Origin: an uncultured bacterium
Lineage (GTDB): Bacteria; Myxococcota_A; Bradymonadia; UBA7976; VGTA01
Direction: 5' to 3'
Assembly (NCBI GenBank): GCA_943788935.1
Contig: CALSSE010000003.1
Location: 1-64,000 of the forward strand
DNA: 64,000 bases
Below the pieces are notes generated by a model. The model did not search any database. It was given only the letters and a program-made list of their open reading frames with translations, and was not told the origin of the DNA. This document shows, in pieces, positions 1 through 8,318 of the stretch; position 1 is the first letter of the stretch, and the number at the start of each line of letters is the position of its first letter. A program made the translations under genes and the position numbers.

Positions 1-12
1 AAGTTGACGCTA

Positions 13-55
13 GTACAGGGAGATGATAACTCATCAGCTGAAACTTTCCCTGTAC
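13..55. promoter_or_regulatory. Inverted repeat upstream of sufB (possible operator or upstream terminator)
   Basis: A perfect 9-bp inverted repeat, GTACAGGGA at 13-21 and TCCCTGTAC at 47-55, encloses a smaller hairpin (GATGA at 22-26, TCATC at 31-35). It lies about 75 bp before the sufB start. A TTGACG hexamer at 4-9 could be a -35 element, which would place the repeat over the promoter. No T-tract follows, so a regulator site is slightly favoured over a terminator of a gene left of the window. It does not resemble the CAAC-N6-GTTG SufR site. Confidence 0.35.
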
Positions 56-130
56 GTTAAGTTTCATAAGCTATCTATCTAGATTTTACTCTAGGCAAAG
101 ATCATTTTAATGTTTAGGAGCGGTGAGGCT

Positions 131-1591
131 ATGTCACAAGAGTCATTAAGTAAAGCCGAGCAAAACCCTGAAGTATCATCATTGATGGCGCAAAAGTATC
201 AGCATGGATTTGTGACTGATATTGAATCTGAAGTGGCTGCCAAAGGGTTAAGTGAAGAGACCGTACGCTATATTTCAGCGAAAAAAGGGGAACCCGAGTG
301 GCTCCTCGAGTGGCGTCTCAAGTCTTTAGAGATCTTCCTCGATATGGAAGCCCCCGACTGGGCCAAGCTCAATATCCCCCCGATCGATTACCAAGATATT
401 TATTACTTCGCTGCACCAAAAGACCGCCCTAAGAGTCTCGATGAGGTCGATCCCGAGCTTCTTAAGACCTATGAGAAGCTCGGTATCCCTCTTCATGAGC
501 GAGCCGCGCTCGCAGGAGTGGCTGTAGACGCGGTCTTTGACAGTGTCTCTGTGGTCACCACCTTTAGAGAAGAGCTAGCTAAACAGGGCGTTATCTTTTG
601 CTCCTTCTCGGAAGCCGTCCATGACTACCCTGAGTTGATCAAAAAATATTTGGGTAGCATTGTACCTCGCGCTGATAACTATTTCACAGCCCTTAACTCA
701 GCAGTGTTTAGCGATGGCTCTTTCGTGTACATCCCTAAAGGCGTTCGATGTCCCATGGAGCTCTCAACATACTTCCGTATCAATGAGGCTAATACCGGAC
801 AATTCGAGCGGACCTTGATCGTCGCTGACGAGGGGAGTTATGTCAGCTATCTTGAAGGTTGCACCGCTCCCCAGCGCGACGAGAACCAACTACACGCAGC
901 AGTCGTTGAGCTCATCACTCTCGATGACGCTGAGATCAAGTACTCTACCGTTCAGAATTGGTATCCCGGCGATGAAAAAGGGCGAGGAGGGATCTATAAC
1001 TTTGTGACTAAGCGCGGAAAATGCCAGGGTCGACGATCAAAGATCTCTTGGACCCAAGTAGAAACGGGGTCAGCGATCACTTGGAAATATCCAAGTTGTA
1101 TACTCCTAGGTGATGATTCTGTGGGTGAATTTTACTCGATCGCGCTGACGAACCATTATCAGCAGGCTGATACGGGGACCAAGATGGTCCATATCGGTAA
1201 AAACACTCGTAGTTACATCATCTCTAAGGGGGTTAGCGCAGGGAAAAGTCAGAGCACCTATCGCGGGTTGGTAAGCGTTGGCGGAAAAGCTGAGGGATCT
1301 AGGAACTTCTCTCAATGTGACTCTCTGCTCATCGGAGATCAATGCGGCGCCCACACCTTCCCTTACATCGAAGTCTCCCGTCATGACGCTCAAGTTGAAC
1401 ATGAGGCGACGACATCGAAAGTGAGCGAAGATCAGATGTTCTACTGTCAGCAGAGGGGGCTAAGCGCGGAGGAAGCCGTTGCACTCATCGTCACTGGCTT
1501 CTGTCGTGAAGTCCTCAACGAGCTCCCCATGGAATTCGCTGTCGAAGCGAATAAGCTCCTCAGCGTTAGCCTCGAAGGAACAGTCGGCTAA
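131..1591 (+). CDS. sufB: Fe-S cluster assembly scaffold SufB
   Basis: SufB is the scaffold subunit of the SufBC2D complex, on which Fe-S clusters are assembled in the cytoplasm. The 486-residue protein has the usual family length and the conserved C-terminal SufB/SufD beta-helix core; the segment ending in [12 protein letters not shown] and the downstream [13 protein letters not shown] are family-typical. I place the start at ATG 131 because AGGAG at 116-120 sits correctly before it; an in-frame ATG at 110 would put this Shine-Dalgarno inside the gene. It heads a tight operon with sufC, sufD and sufS. An inverted repeat just upstream may regulate it. No SufR or IscR-like regulator gene is visible inside the window. 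Confidence 0.96.
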   Translation: MSQESLSKAEQNPEVSSLMAQKYQHGFVTDIESEVAAKGLSEETVRYISAKKGEPEWLLEWRLKSLEIFLDMEAPDWAKLNIPPIDYQDIYYFAAPKDRPKSLDEVDPELLKTYEKLGIPLHERAALAGVAVDAVFDSVSVVTTFREELAKQGVIFCSFSEAVHDYPELIKKYLGSIVPRADNYFTALNSAVFSDGSFVYIPKGVRCPMELSTYFRINEANTGQFERTLIVADEGSYVSYLEGCTAPQRDENQLHAAVVELITLDDAEIKYSTVQNWYPGDEKGRGGIYNFVTKRGKCQGRRSKISWTQVETGSAITWKYPSCILLGDDSVGEFYSIALTNHYQQADTGTKMVHIGKNTRSYIISKGVSAGKSQSTYRGLVSVGGKAEGSRNFSQCDSLLIGDQCGAHTFPYIEVSRHDAQVEHEATTSKVSEDQMFYCQQRGLSAEEAVALIVTGFCREVLNELPMEFAVEANKLLSVSLEGTVG

Positions 1592-1646
1592 GCCCCCAAA
1601 GATTACCATACCTCCTATTGAACGATTCACGAGCTAGAGTACATAT

Positions 1647-2399
1647 ATGTTAGAGATCAAAGACCTCCATGTCAGCGTCGCCGGCGATACTGAAATCATT
1701 AAAGGCTTAAACCTCACGATCCCCGCTGGAGAAGTTCACGCGATCATGGGACCCAATGGGTCTGGAAAGAGCACTCTATCTTATGTGCTCGCCGGACGAG
1801 CAGGGTACGAGGTAACTCAAGGCTCAATCACATACATGGGCCAAGACTTACTCGCTCTAGATGCTTCCGAGAGAGCTAACGCCGGACTCTTCTTAGCCTT
1901 CCAATATCCGGTAGAGATCCCCGGTGTTCAGAATGGTTACTTCCTAAGGTCAATCGTCAACGCTCAGCGTGTCAGCCGCGGAGAGAGTGAGCTGAACCCT
2001 GTTCAGTTCATGAAACAAGTCAAAGAAGTGCTTAAACTTGTCAAGCTCGAACCAAACATGCTCAAAAGAAGCGTAAATGAAGGATTCTCCGGTGGAGAAA
2101 AGAAGCGCAATGAGATTTTACAGATGGCGCTCCTAGAGCCCAGCTTCTGTGTCCTAGACGAGACTGATTCGGGGCTTGATATTGATGCGCTGAGGATCGT
2201 GGGGCATGGCGTAGATGCCCTCAAGGGCCCAGAGCGATCATTCTTGGTGATCACTCACTACCAACGTTTACTTGATCATGTCGTCCCCGATAAAGTTCAT
2301 GTCTTGCAGGATGGACGAATCATTCATTCCGGTGATAAGTCACTGGCGCTAGAGCTCGAAGAACGCGGCTATGAGTGGCTAATAGAGGCGCAATCATGA
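1647..2399 (+). CDS. sufC: Fe-S assembly ATPase SufC
   Basis: SufC is the ABC-type ATPase of the SufBC2D scaffold and drives its conformational change; it is soluble and not a transporter. The 250 residues show Walker A GPNGSGKST near residue 36, the signature FSGGEKKR, and Walker B CVLDETDSGLD, the last being the SufC-typical form. It starts 55 nt after sufB with a weak Shine-Dalgarno, and its stop overlaps the sufD start in an ATGA, so sufC and sufD are translationally coupled. All ATPase motifs are intact. Confidence 0.97.
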   Translation: MLEIKDLHVSVAGDTEIIKGLNLTIPAGEVHAIMGPNGSGKSTLSYVLAGRAGYEVTQGSITYMGQDLLALDASERANAGLFLAFQYPVEIPGVQNGYFLRSIVNAQRVSRGESELNPVQFMKQVKEVLKLVKLEPNMLKRSVNEGFSGGEKKRNEILQMALLEPSFCVLDETDSGLDIDALRIVGHGVDALKGPERSFLVITHYQRLLDHVVPDKVHVLQDGRIIHSGDKSLALELEERGYEWLIEAQS

Positions 2400-3724
2400 G
2401 TCAGAGAGATGTCCAATGGGGTACACTGCTAGAGTCTAACATCACCCCCCATCCGGCTCTCGCCGAGCTCCTAAACCCTCAACAGAGAGCTCAAGCCGTC
2501 ACGAGTCTCACCGCTCGTGACTCTCAGAGAGCTGAGGCGTGGCGTTATACTCGATTAAAAGGATTTAATGATCGATCACTGTACAATGTCAGCGCTCTCG
2601 CTCAGGCCACGCCCTCTTATACAGATGTCTCAGGGCTCAGTGTTTATCGCATCAGCGATCTCGCGACCAGATCCGCTCATTTAACAGGGCTCACCGCAGA
2701 GGCTTGGTCATGGGTGAGTCAGCAACTCACCTCTCAAGAGCCACTCCAGCTTCTCCATACCCTCCATGCCTCGGATGGTTGGGTGGTTGTCGTAGAAGAT
2801 GACGTTCAGGGAGGCGACCTTGAGCTCCGCCACATAATATCAAGTGGTGATCAAACTCAAGCAGGCAAAGTACACCTCAACGCTCCTCAACTTTGGGTCT
2901 ATCTAGGGGATAGAGCTCAGCTCAAAGTGACCGAACATTTCGGAGACGACGGCGAATCATGCTCTACCTTAGCTCTATCTCTGAGCGGATTCTCATTGGC
3001 TCAAAAGAGTCAGTTAACATATGTTCGCGCTCAACAGTCAAGCCGAGACCTTAAAAAGACCGATCACGTCCACTTATCTCGGGTTTCCGCTCAAATAGCG
3101 GCTGACGCTTCTTTTAAAATGACTAGCCTTAACCTTGGGTCAGATCTCTGTCGACTTGAGCTAGATGTCAGCCTTGAAGAGAGCGGAGCAGAAACCGACT
3201 TACTCGGACTATATCTTGGCTCTGGTAGCGCGTCAATCGACCAACACCTCACGCTCAGACACTTAGCGCCACAATGTGTCTCTTCGCAACGCTTTAAAGG
3301 TGCCTTCGGAGACCACTCTAAGGGAATATTTACCGGTCGAGTGATCGTCGCTCCTGGCGCGCATACAACGACCGCCGATCAATACAACCCCAATCTCATT
3401 CTCTCTGAGCGAGCGAAAGCGATCACTCGACCTCAACTAGAGATCTACAATGATCAAGTCGAGTGCAGCCATGGAGCTACTGTCGGTCAACTCGATGAAG
3501 AAGCGCTCTTTTACCTCAAAACAAGGGGCTTAAGTGAAGCAGAGGCTCTCCGAGCTCTAACTGCAGCTTTCGTTGGAGAGGTGAGAGCAGAACTAGAGGA
3601 CTCAGCATTGATTAACGCCGTCGATCTTGGCTTACTCACTACCCTCGGCTTGGAACCACATGAACGATCAGTCGGTGAAGAATGGATCGACTGGGAGCAA
3701 CTCATCAGTGGAGAGCTGCCATGA
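2396..3724 (+). CDS. sufD: Fe-S assembly protein SufD
   Basis: SufD is the SufB paralogue that forms the heterodimeric part of the SufBC2D scaffold and is needed for iron acquisition. The protein has 442 residues. Its C-terminal half carries the family core, with GAFGDHSKGIFTGRV, ADQYNPNLILSERAKA and the hallmark VECSHGATVGQLDEEALFYLKTRGL. The N-terminal third is divergent, as usual for SufD. Start ATG 2396 overlaps the sufC stop (ATGA). A longer reading from 2375 would lie inside sufC and lacks support. Its own stop again overlaps the sufS start. Confidence 0.95.
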   Translation: MSQRDVQWGTLLESNITPHPALAELLNPQQRAQAVTSLTARDSQRAEAWRYTRLKGFNDRSLYNVSALAQATPSYTDVSGLSVYRISDLATRSAHLTGLTAEAWSWVSQQLTSQEPLQLLHTLHASDGWVVVVEDDVQGGDLELRHIISSGDQTQAGKVHLNAPQLWVYLGDRAQLKVTEHFGDDGESCSTLALSLSGFSLAQKSQLTYVRAQQSSRDLKKTDHVHLSRVSAQIAADASFKMTSLNLGSDLCRLELDVSLEESGAETDLLGLYLGSGSASIDQHLTLRHLAPQCVSSQRFKGAFGDHSKGIFTGRVIVAPGAHTTTADQYNPNLILSERAKAITRPQLEIYNDQVECSHGATVGQLDEEALFYLKTRGLSEAEALRALTAAFVGEVRAELEDSALINAVDLGLLTTLGLEPHERSVGEEWIDWEQLISGELP

Positions 3725-4941
3725 GTGGAGAGAGGTTGACCTGTCGTCGCGCAGATTTCCCCATTTTAAAGAGCGGAGAGCATGAGCCTCCCCTGATTTA
3801 TCTCGATAGTGGCGCTACCACTCAAAAACCCCAAGAAGTAATCGACACCCTTAGCGATTTTTACCAGCGAGACAACGCTAATATTCACCGCGCTGTTTAT
3901 GCGCTTGGTGAGAGATCTACAGCACGTTACGAGACCGCTCGGGCGGTCGTCGCTCGCTTCATCAACGCCCCCTCTTCCAATGAGATCATCTTCACTCGTG
4001 GGACAACAGAGTCGATCAACCTAGTGGCGTCTTCTATGAGCACTCAAATCGGTGCAGGAGATGAGATCCTCATCACTCATCTTGAACACCACGCCAATAT
4101 CGTTCCCTGGCAATTACTTTGTCAACGGGTGGGGGCCACATTACGTGTACTCCCGATCGATGAGCGCGGAGATCTATGTCTTGATCGATTGGATGACCTC
4201 GTCACCCACAAGACAAAGCTCTTTGCCTTTTCAGCGATCTCCAACGCTTTAGGGACCGTGAATGATGTGCAGGCGTTGTGTGACTATGCTCGTTCGAAAG
4301 GTGTCATGACACTCATTGATGGAGCTCAAGCTATCGCTCATACACCTGTCGATGTGCAAGCTCTCGGCTGTGATTTCTATGTCTTCTCTGGTCATAAACT
4401 CTACGGACCGACAGGGATTGGCATCCTCTACGGAAGAGAAGCTCTCCTCAATGAGCTTCCCCCCTATCAAGGGGGAGGAGATATGATCGATGAAGTCTTC
4501 TTCGAAGGCTCAACATATAAGCCCGTTCCTAGTCGTTTTGAGGCTGGTACCCCCAACATCGCAGGAGCGATCGGATTAAGCGCAGCGATCGAATATGTTC
4601 AACGCCTCGGGCTTCAATCTATCAATGAATACGAGAACGAGCTGATCAAGTATGGCGTAGAGGCTCTGAGTGAAGTCCCAAATCTTCGAATCATCGGTAC
4701 CCCTAAGCACAGAGCTTCAGCGATCAGCTTTGTCATCGACGGCGCTCACTCGTTTGATGTAGGGACGCTCTTAGATGGTTATCAGGTCGCCGTGAGGGTG
4801 GGCCATCATTGCGCTCAGCCAATAATGAGGCACTTTGGGGTCACCGCGACAACTCGCGCCTCTATCGCAGTCTATAATCAACGCTCAGACTTCGATCATC
4901 TCGTAAAGAGTCTCTTTCGGGTGATCAAACTTCTCGCCTAA
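3721..4941 (+). CDS. sufS: Cysteine desulfurase SufS (group II, PLP-dependent)
   Basis: SufS converts L-cysteine to L-alanine and provides persulfide sulfur to the SUF scaffold. The 406-residue class V aminotransferase has the PLP-lysine motif SGHKLYGPTGIGILYG and the catalytic cysteine in the rigid group II context VRVGHHCAQP. The start at 3721 overlaps the sufD stop (ATGA). SufS enzymes normally need a sulfur acceptor, SufE or SufU; neither follows in this window, so the acceptor must lie elsewhere or be replaced. A second, group I NifS-like desulfurase is present at 18110-19252. Confidence 0.96.
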   Translation: MSGERLTCRRADFPILKSGEHEPPLIYLDSGATTQKPQEVIDTLSDFYQRDNANIHRAVYALGERSTARYETARAVVARFINAPSSNEIIFTRGTTESINLVASSMSTQIGAGDEILITHLEHHANIVPWQLLCQRVGATLRVLPIDERGDLCLDRLDDLVTHKTKLFAFSAISNALGTVNDVQALCDYARSKGVMTLIDGAQAIAHTPVDVQALGCDFYVFSGHKLYGPTGIGILYGREALLNELPPYQGGGDMIDEVFFEGSTYKPVPSRFEAGTPNIAGAIGLSAAIEYVQRLGLQSINEYENELIKYGVEALSEVPNLRIIGTPKHRASAISFVIDGAHSFDVGTLLDGYQVAVRVGHHCAQPIMRHFGVTATTRASIAVYNQRSDFDHLVKSLFRVIKLLA

Positions 4942-5053
4942 GTCAGCGATAATCTATCAATCCTTCTTGTTATTTAATAAGAAACGATTCATTTTAGATT
5001 AAGAAGAACTTGAAACCGAGTACTGACTTCAAACTGCATTATTAGGAGTATAG

Positions 5054-5545
5054 ATGAGCACCACCAAGATTGAGCAAAATACGGTCGCCACGGTTCATTA
5101 CCGAGGCACACTCACAGAGAGTGGCAATGAGTTTGACAACAGTTATGATCGTGAGCCTCTGTCATTTTTGGTTGGCTTTGGTCAGATGATTCCAGGCTTT
5201 GAGGCGGCACTTATAGGAAAAAGTGTCGATGACGCCGTGACTTTTGAGCTCGCACCAGAAGACGCTTATGGCCAGCGCGACCCCGATGCAGTCCAAGAGG
5301 TTCCCCTAAGCCAGCTCCCTGATCAGATTAAGCCCGGAGATCGCCTCGCCGCCCAGGCGCCTGATGGAAATGTCATCCCCCTTACCGTGACCGCGATCAA
5401 TGAAGAGACCGCTACTCTAGATATGAACCATGAACTGGCTGGCGAAACGCTGACCTTTGAGGTCAAAGTGATCGAGGTGAGAGCAGCGACCGAAGAAGAG
5501 CTCTCTCATGGACATGTCCATGGACCCGGTGGACATCAACACTAG
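5054..5545 (+). CDS. slyD: SlyD-type FKBP peptidyl-prolyl cis-trans isomerase
   Basis: This 163-residue protein is a cytoplasmic prolyl isomerase/chaperone of the SlyD group. The N-terminal FKBP fold (GTLTESGNEFDNSY, LSFLVGFGQMIPGFEAAL) is interrupted by the insert-in-flap domain between about residues 70 and 125. The C-terminus is His-rich (HGHVHGPGGHQH), the usual SlyD metal-binding tail that binds nickel and similar ions. A good Shine-Dalgarno (TAGGAG) precedes ATG 5054. It is separated from sufS by 112 bp in which I see no strong terminator, and a methyltransferase gene follows after 20 nt. Confidence 0.93.
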   Translation: MSTTKIEQNTVATVHYRGTLTESGNEFDNSYDREPLSFLVGFGQMIPGFEAALIGKSVDDAVTFELAPEDAYGQRDPDAVQEVPLSQLPDQIKPGDRLAAQAPDGNVIPLTVTAINEETATLDMNHELAGETLTFEVKVIEVRAATEEELSHGHVHGPGGHQH

Positions 5546-5565
5546 CTTATATAGCCCTAATAGTT

Positions 5566-6354
5566 ATGCTAAATACGATCATTCAGGGTGACTGTGCCGA
5601 ATTGATGACCGAGCTTCAAGAGAGCTCCATCGACCTCACTGTCACCTCGCCCCCTTATGATAAACTTCGCGTTTACCGGGGTTATAGTTTCCCCTTTGAG
5701 GCGATTGTCCAGCAGCTTTATCGCGTTACCAAGCCCGGAGGCGTGGTCGTCTGGATTGTTGGTGATGCTACTGTCAATGGATCTGAGACAGGGACAAGTT
5801 TTCAACAAGCGCTCTATTTCAAAGAGATCGGCTTCAATCTACATGACACCATGATTTTCCAGAAATCAAACCCCATCCCGCAGATCTATCGGCAACGCTA
5901 TCAAAATATATTTGAGTATATGTTCGTCTTTACCAAGGGGAAGGTTAAAACCCATAACCCACTCAAAGTTGACTGTCTCCATGCCGGTTTAGAGCTAAAG
6001 GGAACAACCTATAAGAACTACTCTCGTGGTGAACAAAAGAGAAAAAAGCCCGCAAAACCTGTGAAGAAACAAAAGATTAAAGGAAACATTTGGGAGTATG
6101 TCGTCGGTAAGAGAGCAGAAGACCAAAGCGCCAAGGGTCACCCCGCTCCATTTCCCTGTGCGCTCGCTAAAGATCATATTCTCTCTTGGTCAAATGAAGG
6201 AGATGTCATCCTAGACCCCATGTGCGGAAGTGGCACCACCTGTATGGTCGCGCATCAGCTGCAGAGGCCATATATTGGGATTGAGATGAGTTCGGAATAC
6301 TGTGAGCTCGCTCGTGCCCGTATCGCGGGTCACAGAAGAGAGAGTGAACACTGA
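5566..6354 (+). CDS. Orphan SPPY-type (beta-class) DNA methyltransferase
   Basis: This 262-residue enzyme is an amino-methyltransferase of DNA (N4-cytosine or N6-adenine). Catalytic motif IV is TSPPY (residues 27-31), and the SAM-binding motif DPMCGSGTT lies at 217-225, so the order is catalytic motif first, SAM motif last, as in the beta class. Between them is a Lys-rich stretch near residues 160-175 within the target-recognition region. The family, with its VVVWIVGDATVNGSETGTSF stretch, is common in phages and mobile elements and often stands alone. No restriction endonuclease is adjacent. The start has a weak Shine-Dalgarno; read-through from slyD is plausible. The recognition sequence cannot be read from the protein. 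Confidence 0.9.
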   Translation: MLNTIIQGDCAELMTELQESSIDLTVTSPPYDKLRVYRGYSFPFEAIVQQLYRVTKPGGVVVWIVGDATVNGSETGTSFQQALYFKEIGFNLHDTMIFQKSNPIPQIYRQRYQNIFEYMFVFTKGKVKTHNPLKVDCLHAGLELKGTTYKNYSRGEQKRKKPAKPVKKQKIKGNIWEYVVGKRAEDQSAKGHPAPFPCALAKDHILSWSNEGDVILDPMCGSGTTCMVAHQLQRPYIGIEMSSEYCELARARIAGHRRESEH

Positions 6355-6379
6355 TCCTCTCCTCACTAGACGACTGAGC

Positions 6380-7024
6380 TCAATCTCTAGCGCGGAGTAT
6401 CGATTTCACCTTGGTCGTCTGCCGATAATATTCACTCAGGTCTATTGGAGAGCCCGCTGCGGTGAGGTCGAGCGCGAGGAGAGTTGCGTAAGCGCTGAGC
6501 CCCCAGAGCACCTCTCCATCGTAATCAAAATAATAAATATTAATTATGTGTCCGCGCCATTCATGATGCTCTGTTCTCCATCGGGAAGTATCATAAAGAG
6601 TCACTAGCGGTACCTCAAATACCCGCGCGACCTCACCCTCATTAGGTGACCACAGCGGTGGTGGTTCACGAATCACACCTATATGAGGTGTCACCATAAC
6701 CTCCTCATTTTTTGAAATCAGGTCATCTAATTGCCCGATGATCTCCACTCGCTCAGGCTCTAAACCGACCTCCTCATAGGCCTCACGAAGAGCTGTCTCT
6801 TCAATGGACAGATCAATGTTATCCTTCATCCCTCCTGGGAAAGCGACCTCACCCCGATGAGATGATAACTTCTCGGTGCGACGAGTTAAAAGGAGACGGG
6901 GGTCACCCTCATCAAAGATAAAAGGGAGCAATACACCCGCTCGTTTGATACGACGATATTGATGCCGCTCTCTGATTTTTAATCCTCGCCGAATATCATC
7001 GACAAATTCTTCATAGCTGATCAT
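6380..7024 (-). CDS. Nudix hydrolase, CoA pyrophosphatase (NudL-like)
   Basis: The predicted enzyme cleaves CoA or related nucleoside diphosphate derivatives in the cytoplasm. The UPF0035/NudL signature LLLTRRTEKLSSHRGEVAFPGG is followed by the Nudix helix ending in REAYEEVGL, with the metal-binding glutamates present. Length (214 residues) fits the family. I choose ATG at 7024 because GGAGG lies 7 nt before it on the minus strand; the ATG at 7039 lies upstream of that site. It overlaps the end of the upstream nucleotidyltransferase-like gene by 14 bp, so the two are probably co-transcribed. Confidence 0.88.
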   Translation of the reverse strand: MISYEEFVDDIRRGLKIRERHQYRRIKRAGVLLPFIFDEGDPRLLLTRRTEKLSSHRGEVAFPGGMKDNIDLSIEETALREAYEEVGLEPERVEIIGQLDDLISKNEEVMVTPHIGVIREPPPLWSPNEGEVARVFEVPLVTLYDTSRWRTEHHEWRGHIINIYYFDYDGEVLWGLSAYATLLALDLTAAGSPIDLSEYYRQTTKVKSILRARD

Positions 7025-8162
7025 ATAAACCTCCACCATCAGATCGGAATCTTAAAGCCTTGGATCTTAGTGTCTTAAGAATCCCTCTTCGGAGATAGTC
7101 GGCTCTCAAGGGAGGCTCACAGTATTTTATCTGATAAAGTTTAATTTCGAGTGGTCGTTCATGCCGAGTCAAATGCTTTAGTATCTCCTCTACGCCTCTA
7201 GGTGCCTCATCGTTGATCAAGACCTCAGGGGTTCGCTGTGGCTCTGCTTTGAAGATGTCAGCCATATATCTATGCTCAACGACTCGAGTGAGAGGAGTAC
7301 TCCGCATAACACTCCAGGCATCTTTGAGATGAACCTCCAGCGATCGTTCTCTCAGACGCTCCCCCACTTCACTAGGGCTATTCAATAAATATAGGGAGTG
7401 TAAGATCATGGCTAGATCGATCCAATCTAATAATCGATTAGCCCCTCCTGACCTACCAAAATTAATCAGCCAAATAAGGAGTCGATCAATAGAGCAAGGT
7501 TCTAAGACCTCCTGACCCCATGAAGACTGATACTTCTGAGCTCTAGCATAGATCATCTCGCTAGAGAGTTGGTTATAAAAGGGAGGACACACAGCGCGAT
7601 GTACTTCAAAGAGCAAACCCTCTATGTAGAAGCCAAGTTCATAAGGAGACTCATCAGGTAAGCGAGCCGATCGAGGGCAGGTAGGCTCTCCAAAACGCTC
7701 CCTCCATGCTGTAATTACGGAGTGATAATCGGGCTCAGGGAGTAGCAAGTCCCAATCAGAGCTCGCTCGACCTCCTCCGAGCCCTCTCGACTGGTACAGA
7801 CGGGCATTGAGATCTGCTCCTTTGATCAAGAGAGGAGGGGGGCTGGAGAGCGGCCAATGCTCACTCAACAATACGCCTCTGGCTAATTCACCTGCTGCTC
7901 TCCGCAGCCACTCGATCTCTAAACGGTCATCTGTTAGAGAGAGAGGGTAGCCTCGCTGAGCGATTAAATACAGTAAACCGCCAAGGCCCTGATCGATAGC
8001 GAGTTGGGCCATAGCTGTATCGATCACTGTTACTCTCGATGAAGGCGCAGGGCTCATTACCTCGTCTCTCAACACCTCGTCACTCAATATTTTCAAGAGC
8101 TCAGATAAGTGAGTGGAGATCAGTGTTTGGCGATGTACAGTCTCTCTCTCTCTTAGGCTCAT
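7011..8162 (-). CDS. Nucleotidyltransferase-fold protein (NTP_transf_5-like)
   Basis: This 383-residue protein resembles the uncharacterised nucleotidyltransferase family PF14907. The central block LLIKGADLNARLY followed by SSDWDLLL gives the pol-beta-type arrangement of a basic/glycine segment and an acidic D-x-D strand, around residues 125-160. The flanking parts are helical. Members of this family often sit near exopolysaccharide genes, and here the gene is divergent from a Wzz/tyrosine-kinase gene. The substrate is unknown. GAGGT precedes ATG 8162. Confidence is good for the fold and low for any specific role. Confidence 0.65.
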   Translation of the reverse strand: MSLRERETVHRQTLISTHLSELLKILSDEVLRDEVMSPAPSSRVTVIDTAMAQLAIDQGLGGLLYLIAQRGYPLSLTDDRLEIEWLRRAAGELARGVLLSEHWPLSSPPPLLIKGADLNARLYQSRGLGGGRASSDWDLLLPEPDYHSVITAWRERFGEPTCPRSARLPDESPYELGFYIEGLLFEVHRAVCPPFYNQLSSEMIYARAQKYQSSWGQEVLEPCSIDRLLIWLINFGRSGGANRLLDWIDLAMILHSLYLLNSPSEVGERLRERSLEVHLKDAWSVMRSTPLTRVVEHRYMADIFKAEPQRTPEVLINDEAPRGVEEILKHLTRHERPLEIKLYQIKYCEPPLRADYLRRGILKTLRSKALRFRSDGGGLYDQL

Positions 8163-8272
8163 CTGACCTCATAAGGTATCTAGTCGTGGTTTCTCTAATG
8201 GTCGACTGATCACTCTTTAATACTTCTATTCGTTAAATACTCGCTCAAGATAGCATAAGTCAGAGGGCTATG

Positions 8273-8288
8273 TTAGAACCTGTTCTAA
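8273..8288. promoter_or_regulatory. 16-bp palindrome upstream of the Wzz/BY-kinase gene
   Basis: TTAGAAC-CT-GTTCTAA is a perfect 7-bp inverted repeat with a 2-nt spacer, 30 bp before the ATG at 8319, in the 156-bp divergent region. It has the size and symmetry of a dimeric repressor operator. The GAAC/GTTC half-sites recall LexA-type boxes, but the spacing is shorter than the classical GAAC-N4-GTTC. Confidence 0.4.
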
Positions 8289-8318
8289 GTCGGTATTGAG
8301 CAATAATGGAGATAAGCC

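Noticed and set aside
5566..7024. Restriction-modification or defence island around the methyltransferase
   Set aside because: Neighbours are SlyD and a Nudix hydrolase; no endonuclease, helicase or known defence gene is present.
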